Part shown: positions 57,836 to 64,000 of the stretch, in pieces
How the letters are laid out: each line of letters starts with the position of its first letter
How positions within the stretch are numbered: position 1 is the stretch's first letter
Assembly (NCBI GenBank): GCA_002007465.1
Contig: LNAC01000003.1
Coordinates: 9,895,515-9,959,514 of the forward strand
Origin: Ailurus styani
Lineage: Eukaryota; Chordata; Mammalia; Carnivora; Ailuridae
Direction of reading: 5' to 3'
Length of the DNA: 64,000 nucleotides
Notes under the pieces: generated by a model
Seen by the model: the letters and a program-made list of their open reading frames with translations, nothing else
Told to the model about the DNA's origin: nothing
Databases searched by the model: none
Made by a program: the position numbers and the translations under genes

Positions 57836-60020
57836 ATAGAACACTTTTTCTTCATTCTCTGTAACTGACTCCATAATGTGTGAGAGTGAAGTATGTGCAT
57901 GTGTGTGTATAAGTGTGCGGGCCTGTATCAAGGGTGAACAGAGTATCATTTTTCAGCTCAGGGGAAATATTTTCAATAAGACAGTTAAGTCCTAGTTGAA
58001 TTACAGTGAAACTATTTTGGGTGCTAAAATTTGCATTGGGCTCCATAGATATAATCAGATTATATGTCTTCTAAACCCTTTTATCATAAAATATGTCTGA
58101 AGAATAAAATATATTTGAGCCTTCCTGGTTTTTATAAGAAAAATGAACTTTCAGAGACTGAAAAATTGCCCTGAGGTTAATACCAAAAATAATTTCCAGA
58201 GCCTTTGAGAACATCACAGGGAGTAAATGGCAGTGCTAGAACAAAATAACCAAGTTTTTCAGCCCTTCTTTTCCTACTTCAATTCAAATTATTTAATTGC
58301 TGAAAGTTTTATGAAATTTCCCTTTATACATTATTTTTCTGTAACTCTTTTTGATTTAATTTTATTTGCTTTAACATTTCTACTTCAAAGCATGCCCAAC
58401 TCTGTTTGTATTGTCAGATACTTTATTATTTTAAATGTAAAAGTTCTCCTTTTAAGACAGTCACCCTCTATTCCCAAGTGATCTGTTTCTCTTTAATCTA
58501 CTTACCCCTTCCATAAGGCAGACTCTATGGGAGCCCTAAAATGGATCAAGCTTTGTCCTTACAGACCAATTAGCTTAGGCTTTGATCACACAAAAGGAGA
58601 AATGCACAAAAAAATCAGCCTTGTCCTTCTGGAAGCTTCCCTCTTGGGACCTCTAAGTCAAGCATTCTTTGTTTCCTTATTTTTCTTGAAGCATTTAGCA
58701 GTCTCTAAAGGAAAGAATGTTAGTTCCTTCAAGTTACTAACACTAACAGTCTTTTAAAATCCAATGAGAAAAAAATTTTAGTATATTAAAATACAACCAA
58801 AAATACTGGCTGTAACTCTTCCATGGAAGCATTGGTTATAAGTGTAAGGTTTTTTTTTCTATTCACTTTTGAAAACAGAGGTCAAGACTTTTATTCAGGG
58901 TGGGGGTTATTGACTTTTAAATTACATTCTGTTTTTGGTTCCATGAAAAATTACTCTTTGGCCTTCAAAAGCATGTCTAATGACATTCAGTTGGCAGTTG
59001 CATAATATAGCCATTGGAAATCTGGGCAGTGTCTATCAAAAAGACATATTTTACTTTCCAGAGCTACCAGATTACTTAGGGACCATTTCATGTTTCTCAG
59101 ACACTCATTCGTCATGTTTTCTCCATTGGGATTTGCAGATAACTCTTTCAAGTCAATCATATTATGGGAATTTAACCTATATTTTACATCCTCCTAAGGG
59201 ATCTAAGAAATTTCAGCTTTCACCCATCTCTTCACCAATCAGAAAGGGAAGAATTTGTCTGATATGCTCACAGAGTGACAACATGAAAGCAAAAGAAATT
59301 ACTCAGTAAACTCCCTGTGTGGCCTTCTGTTACAACAGGGCTACTTTGCATCAATTGGGAATAAAAACATCATGATATACTCCCTAATGTGAGGATGATG
59401 CAGTCTGATAGATACAAGCACAGCTTGAGGAAGGCTATGGCTACATCCGAATCTAAGGTTCATAGCTTTTTGTGGCTGAATACCTATGGAGAAATACCAT
59501 AGGAGAAAAAAAAAAAAAAAAGAATGATGTCTTTTTATGATTAGCAGTCCTTGCTGCGAATTAGATTTGTTTTCAGCAAAATAACTGGAAGACAACCCAA
59601 GTACCAATTCATATTCTAATATGCATTTCTCATTGTGAGTGACTACCTTCATACCACCTTCAATGTTTTTAAACTCTAAGGCACAGAATTCTATTTCTTT
59701 GACTATAGGATTTATTAGTTAATACCTTAGCAACAGCAAACAGAAAAATTGTGAGGAAAACATTTTTATTGCATGGGAAATAATTATTTTATTTACATTA
59801 TACCCAAAATGTTTAGAAAACCTCTTTTGAAATTTTATGTTATATCATTTGTGTGTCTGTAGGAGTGAGTGCGCATTCCCATTTCTTTCTTTTCTGTTTT
59901 TTGCACTCCCATTTTTTAATGATCAGGGATATATATTTAAAAATTACAAATTAAAAACTGGTTTGTTAATGATGCAGTAAGTCAGAAGTATCTGACTGTG
60001 CTTGAAATTTGGCTGTTATG
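57836..60020. other. AT-rich sequence, no gene seen
   Basis: No recognised repeat in 2.2 kb apart from an A-run at 59504-59521. The 109-codon plus-strand opening (58980-59309) and 103-codon minus-strand opening (59341-59652) have no recognised motif or splice context. Confidence 0.45.
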
Positions 60021-60042
60021 GTCAAAACTGTTCTAATCTGAG

Positions 60043-60243
60043 GGCATCTGGGTGGCTCAGTGGGTTAAAGCCTCTGCTTTCGGCTCAGGTCATGATCTCA
60101 GGGTCCTGGGATCGAGCCCTGCATCCGGCTCTCTGCTTGTCAGGGAGCCTGCTTCCCCCTCTCTCTCAGCCTGCCTCTCTGCCTACTTGTGATCTCTCTC
60201 TCTTTCTCTCTCTCTGTGTCAAATAAATAAAATGTTTAAAAAA
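60043..60243 (+). mobile_element. CAN-SINE, full length, young
   Basis: Carries a perfect 19-bp target duplication AAAACTGTTCTAATCTGAG at 60024-60042 and 60244-60262, among the longest in the window. Confidence 0.96.
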
Positions 60244-60374
60244 AAAACTGTTCTAATCTGAGCACTTAATGTGATTTTTGTTCTATTTAATTTACTTTAC
60301 CAAAGACGATTTTATATTTTTCAAAGAGTTGTGGATTTGAAATAGTAACAATCACCAATAACAACAAAAATTAT

Positions 60375-60520
60375 AACTATATGAGGTGATAGATGTGTTA
60401 ACTAATTTTGTTATGGTGATCATTTCACAATATATATGTATATCAAATTATGTTGTATGTTTTAAACCTAAATGATATTACCTGTCAATTATATCTCAAT
60501 AAACTGGAAAAAAAATAGTA
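60375..60520 (+). mobile_element. L1M-type LINE-1 3' terminus
   Basis: ATGAGGTGATAGATGTGTTA, GGTGATCATTTCACAATATA, then GTCAATTATATCTCAATAAA and CTGGAAAAAA match the terminal 3' UTR of L1MA/L1MB elements. Only the last 150 bases or so remain. Confidence 0.88.
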
Positions 60521-60539
60521 CCTAGAGTTGGCATAAAAA

Positions 60540-60625
60540 ACAAATGAGATGGATTTAAAATTCTTATCACAGCTTTGGGACATAGTAGGTACTTAATAAA
60601 ATGTGATGTTATTGCTGTAATAAGT
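60540..60625 (+). repeat. MIR tail fragment
   Basis: GGACATAGTAGGTACTTAAT, then AAAATGTGATGTTATTGCTG, resembles the end of MIR. A short (AAAT)n follows at 60628-60646. Confidence 0.6.
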
Positions 60626-60909
60626 AGATAAATAAATAAATAAATACCAGTAAGTAAACAAGGAAAACAATGTGTTGGTCATGCCCTATCCTGTCCTGGC
60701 CATGTAGAATGGGACCAAGTAGGGAAGAACAGCACAAAATCAGATCATTGAAAATGGAAAAGTTGGGAACATGAACAATATTAGGAAATACCTTTGCATT
60801 ATATTATTTTGTAGATTTGTGGTTCTCTGTAGTAGACCCAAACACCATATCTATTCAATAATCTAATGTTGAAGATAGTGTTTATTAATTACTTATATAG
60901 TACAATTTT

Positions 60910-61109
60910 TTTTTTAAAGATTTTATTTATTTATTTGACACACAGAGAGAGATTACAAGTAGGCAGAGAGGCAGGCAGAGAGACAGGGAGAGGAGGAAGC
61001 AGGCTCCCTGCTGAGCAGAGAGCCCAATGCAGGCCTCGATCTCAGGACGCTGAGATCATGACCTGAGCCGAAAGCAGAGGCTTTAACCCACTGAGCCACT
61101 CAGGCGCCC
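60910..61109 (-). mobile_element. CAN-SINE, full length, young, minus
   Basis: A 19-bp perfect target duplication, ACTTATATAGTACAATTTT, at 60891-60909 and 61110-61128. Confidence 0.96.
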
Positions 61110-61179
61110 ACTTATATAGTACAATTTTAAGAGAATGATGAGTTGGACTCTTCCAGCTCTTTAAGAATAATAGATGAAA

Positions 61180-61383
61180 GGGCACCTGGGTGGCTCAGTG
61201 GGTTAAGCCTCTACCTTCAGCTCAGGTCATGATCTCAGGGTCCTGGGATCGAGCCTCGCATTGGGCTCTCTGCTCAGCAGGGAACCTGCTTCCCCCTCTT
61301 CCTCTGCCTATCTCTCTGCCTACTTGTGATCTGTCTCTCTCTCTCTCTCTCTCTGTCAAATAAATAAAAATCTTAAAAAAAAA
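61180..61383 (+). mobile_element. CAN-SINE, full length
   Basis: Target duplication AAGAATAATAGATGAA at 61163-61178 has a single T-to-C difference from the right copy at 61384. It sits 51 bases from the previous SINE's right duplication, in the opposite orientation. Confidence 0.95.
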
Positions 61384-61554
61384 AAGAATAACAGATGAAG
61401 AAAGCTACAACCAAAAAGCAATAAATTACCTACATGTTACAAACTTCTGACCTTGAAATTTGAGACACATGCAGAATCTGCCCAAACATTATTCAGCATC
61501 ACTTCACAGTACCCTACACAGTCAATATCAGTCTGTATAAGAAGATTGGGAAGA

Positions 61555-61770
61555 CAGGCGTCTGAGTGGCACAGTGGGTTAAGCGTCCAACTGTTGGTTT
61601 CTTCTTGGTTTCGGCTCGGGTCGTGATCTCATGGAGGTCCGTCTTGGGATAGAGCCCAGCTTTGGCTCTAGGCTCAGTGAGGAGTCTGCTTCAGATTCTT
61701 TCTCCCTACACTCTCCCCCTCCCCACTTGCTCATACTCTTTCTCAAAGAAATAAATAACATCTTAAAGAA
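61555..61770 (+). mobile_element. CAN-SINE, older diverged copy
   Basis: CAGGCGTCTGAGTGGCACAG, then TGGGTTAAGCGTCCAACTGT, marks the head; CAAAGAAATAAATAACATCT the tail. An insertion-like stretch (TTGGTTTCTTCTTGG) sits in the head region. No clear target duplication. Confidence 0.88.
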
Positions 61771-61865
61771 AAATTGGGGATAAGAGGAAATTGAGTGTAC
61801 CTTATGGGAGCACAGTAATTGAGGGCAGAGGCTATCTTTTGCAGGGAAGTGCTCTGGTCAGGGGG

Positions 61866-61866
<1 letters not shown>

Positions 61867-61927
<61 letters not shown>
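61867..61927. repeat. (TG)n microsatellite
   Basis: About 30 uninterrupted TG units, long enough to be length-variable among individuals. The poly-His/Thr ORF over it is a repeat artefact. Confidence 0.98.
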
Positions 61928-61929
61928 GG

Positions 61930-62930
61930 GGGCTGTCCTTGGGGAATCTCTTACTTTGCCTTGAGTAGGGAAAGTTTGACATCTGAATTAATATTTCAAG
62001 TGTAGAGGTTAAAATGCAGAGATTAGCAAACCTCACCACCACTATACAGAAAAGAGAATTGGAGGCTTCTACTAATTGAAGGGAAATGAGCTGACTTCTC
62101 TGTAAGAGGATTCATTGGCATTGGGAAAAACAAGGGTAGATCTTAAAGTTACTCCCAAAATACCATGCTCATAACCTATGGAGAGCTGTTAGTACCAGGG
62201 TAATCTAGATTAAATTAGAGAGCAGTGTCACATCTCATGTCAACATACAACCAATTATGTACCATGTTTGCCTCTTCATCTTTCCTCCTTGCTTTCAATA
62301 CTGGAGGAGTTTGTTCAAAAGGGAGGAGTGGCAAAGCTCAACTGCTCTTTTCTTCATTTAGTTCTATCTATCCAGGATGGATAGTGAAGACTTTGAGTCA
62401 GCTATATGACTGGGCAGTACTATTTATTGAAAGTGTATAAAAACTTATGAAATCTGGTGAAATATCACTAAAAAATGAAAAGGGGGATTTTTTATATCAT
62501 AAATAAAAATAACTTAAGTCACTGCTTTATGTGTATACCCCAAGATGTTGAGATTCCTTAGTAAACTAGGTACATACACATGGCATCTCTCTCCAAATTT
62601 CTAGTTCCTGTGGGACATCCTGATGATTTTACTGTCCAAGATCTTTGTTCTATCTGAAAAGAGCAGAGGGCCAGAATTTAAACGTTCATGAGTCTCTAGC
62701 CTTTGCAACCAAAAGACCCTAGATAAAACCTGTATTATAACATATATTATTAAAATATTTTCTTCAAAAGTGGCTCTAGATATGATAATAACTATGAAAA
62801 TAAACATCAAAACAAAATACAACAAAAAGGAACCAAAATCCTAACAACATATACAAATGAAGGTGAAATTATGGATCTTTTTATACTTCTATTTTCCCAA
62901 TTTTATAATAATAATAAATGATAGTAAGAC
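61930..62930. other. AT-rich sequence, no gene seen
   Basis: No recognised repeat, exon or RNA gene. Confidence 0.45.
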
Positions 62931-62934
62931 CGAG

Positions 62935-63135
62935 CATTAATTAAGCATCTATTGAATATGAGGCACTTTTCCAAGTGCTTTACATGTACTTATTTAACTC
63001 ATCATATTAATCCTAACAGGCAGGAAATACATTATTAACTTCATTTTGCAGATGATGAAACAATCCTGGAGAGATTATAGGACATCTCTAAGACCACACA
63101 GCCAATAGTTGACAAACACTGAATTTAAACTTAGG
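62935..63135 (-). repeat. MIR, minus
   Basis: AATTAAGCATCTATTGAATA, CCAAGTGCTTTACATGTACT, TTCATTTTGCAGATGATGAA and AAGACCACACAGCCAATAGT follow the reverse-complement MIR consensus closely. Confidence 0.9.
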
Positions 63136-64000
63136 AAATGTTACTTCAGAAGTGTGAGCTTCAAATTTATTTGTTTGTTTGTTTATTTAATTGTTACATG
63201 TGCTTAAGGCATCAAGCTCCACTTATCTCGAAAATGTAATAAAAACCAGGAAGATTCTAAGATTTTATCTTACTTGCAAGCTAACGAGTTAGCCTTTTTA
63301 TGGCAGAAGACATGAAACTCCTGGGTCAGAAACAAAGGACGTTTCCTTACAGAAATAGTAAGGACAAAGACATCATCATTTTTCTTATGTCAGTTTTTGT
63401 GGGGACCCAAATGTCCACAGGGAAACAAGAGATTCAGGGGACACTAGAAAAGGAATCCTGTGCTCACTCCAGACATAGGTGTTACCTTGCCATGGTTCCA
63501 GAGGGAGGGAATGTTTTTGCTTTCCAAGGCTGTTCACTACACAAACATCCTGAAAAGATATTCTGAAACAAACACAATCAATGTGTCTGCTTATAGACAT
63601 GCAGAATTGCTGCCATGAGGTAGAGATAGATAACTGTCTCCCAGTAAAGCTTCATAAAACCCATTATCAATGGTAATGTCATGAAAATGTTATAATTTGT
63701 GTTTAGGAATGAATTTATGGTTTAAACTTTTGTTCCTAGGATTTTTTTTTATTTAATTAAATTTTTAAATTTTTTGCCGATCACAAAGAAACACAACCAA
63801 AGGTAATTGCTTCGTGTACTTCATGCTTTATATTCATAATTTATACTTGTTTTCCACAACTGATATGTGCTCACTTCTTCTTCTTCATCTTTTCAACACA
63901 TGGTGGACATCACATCATCCTTAGTGGAGACCCAGGTTTGGCACTTTGAAACATATCCAGTTGTAACTAACTGTGTCTTTCGTTGAAAAAGGCTACTTGG
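63136..64000. other. AT-rich sequence to window end
   Basis: Contains a short (TTTG) run at 63169-63184. Openings of 88 codons (plus) and 71 codons (minus) overlap around 63300-63600 with no recognised motif. Confidence 0.45.

Noticed and set aside
60043..60160. tRNA-like A and B boxes that could be read as tRNA genes
   Set aside because: They belong to SINE heads, lack an intact cloverleaf and anticodon arm, and are followed by the SINE CT-rich body and A-rich tail.
61743..62042. ORF with a His/Thr repeat
   Set aside because: Product of the TG microsatellite, not a gene.

Overview
This window is nuclear DNA from a carnivoran mammal, most likely a mustelid or close relative (inference). The basis is about 30 copies of the tRNA-derived carnivore SINE (CAN-SINE/SINEC). 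Most share a head reading GGGCGCCTGGGTGGCTCAG, a CT-rich middle, a TCAAATAAATAAATAAAATCTT tail and a poly-A end. Nothing prokaryotic is present: there are no operons, ribosome binding sites, CRISPR arrays or long ORFs. Most short ORFs are SINE translations or chance openings.

The window reads as AT-rich intergenic or long-intron sequence. Region 1-22 kb holds an MLT1-type LTR cut by the window edge, an antisense solo LTR near 4 kb, an MLT1-type LTR split by a SINE at 13.3-14.0 kb, an L1M 3' end at 14.6 kb, several MIRs and 13 CAN-SINEs. Region 22.2-35.25 kb has no CAN-SINE at all and holds only old fragments (MER5A, L2, MIR). Inside this quiet interval lies the only protein-coding candidate I can support: a 130-base possible first coding exon (27932-28061) with a signal-peptide-like translation and a strong splice donor. 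It is preceded by CpG-bearing, promoter-like sequence. About 3.4 kb downstream is a CCAAT/GC-box/TATA cluster that may be an LTR remnant.

Region 35-64 kb returns to the SINE-rich pattern, with LTR-like blocks at 43.9-50.1 kb, an L1 ORF2 fragment at 48.0 kb and several microsatellites. It also has a perfect 94-bp tandem duplication at 35455-35642, next to an assembly N.

No complete gene, RNA gene or new system is demonstrable. The items most worth following are the candidate exon with its SINE-free surroundings, the promoter-like cluster, and two short coding-like stretches that may be pseudogene relics. Repeat names rest on recognising consensus-like stretches by eye; edges of old repeats are approximate.
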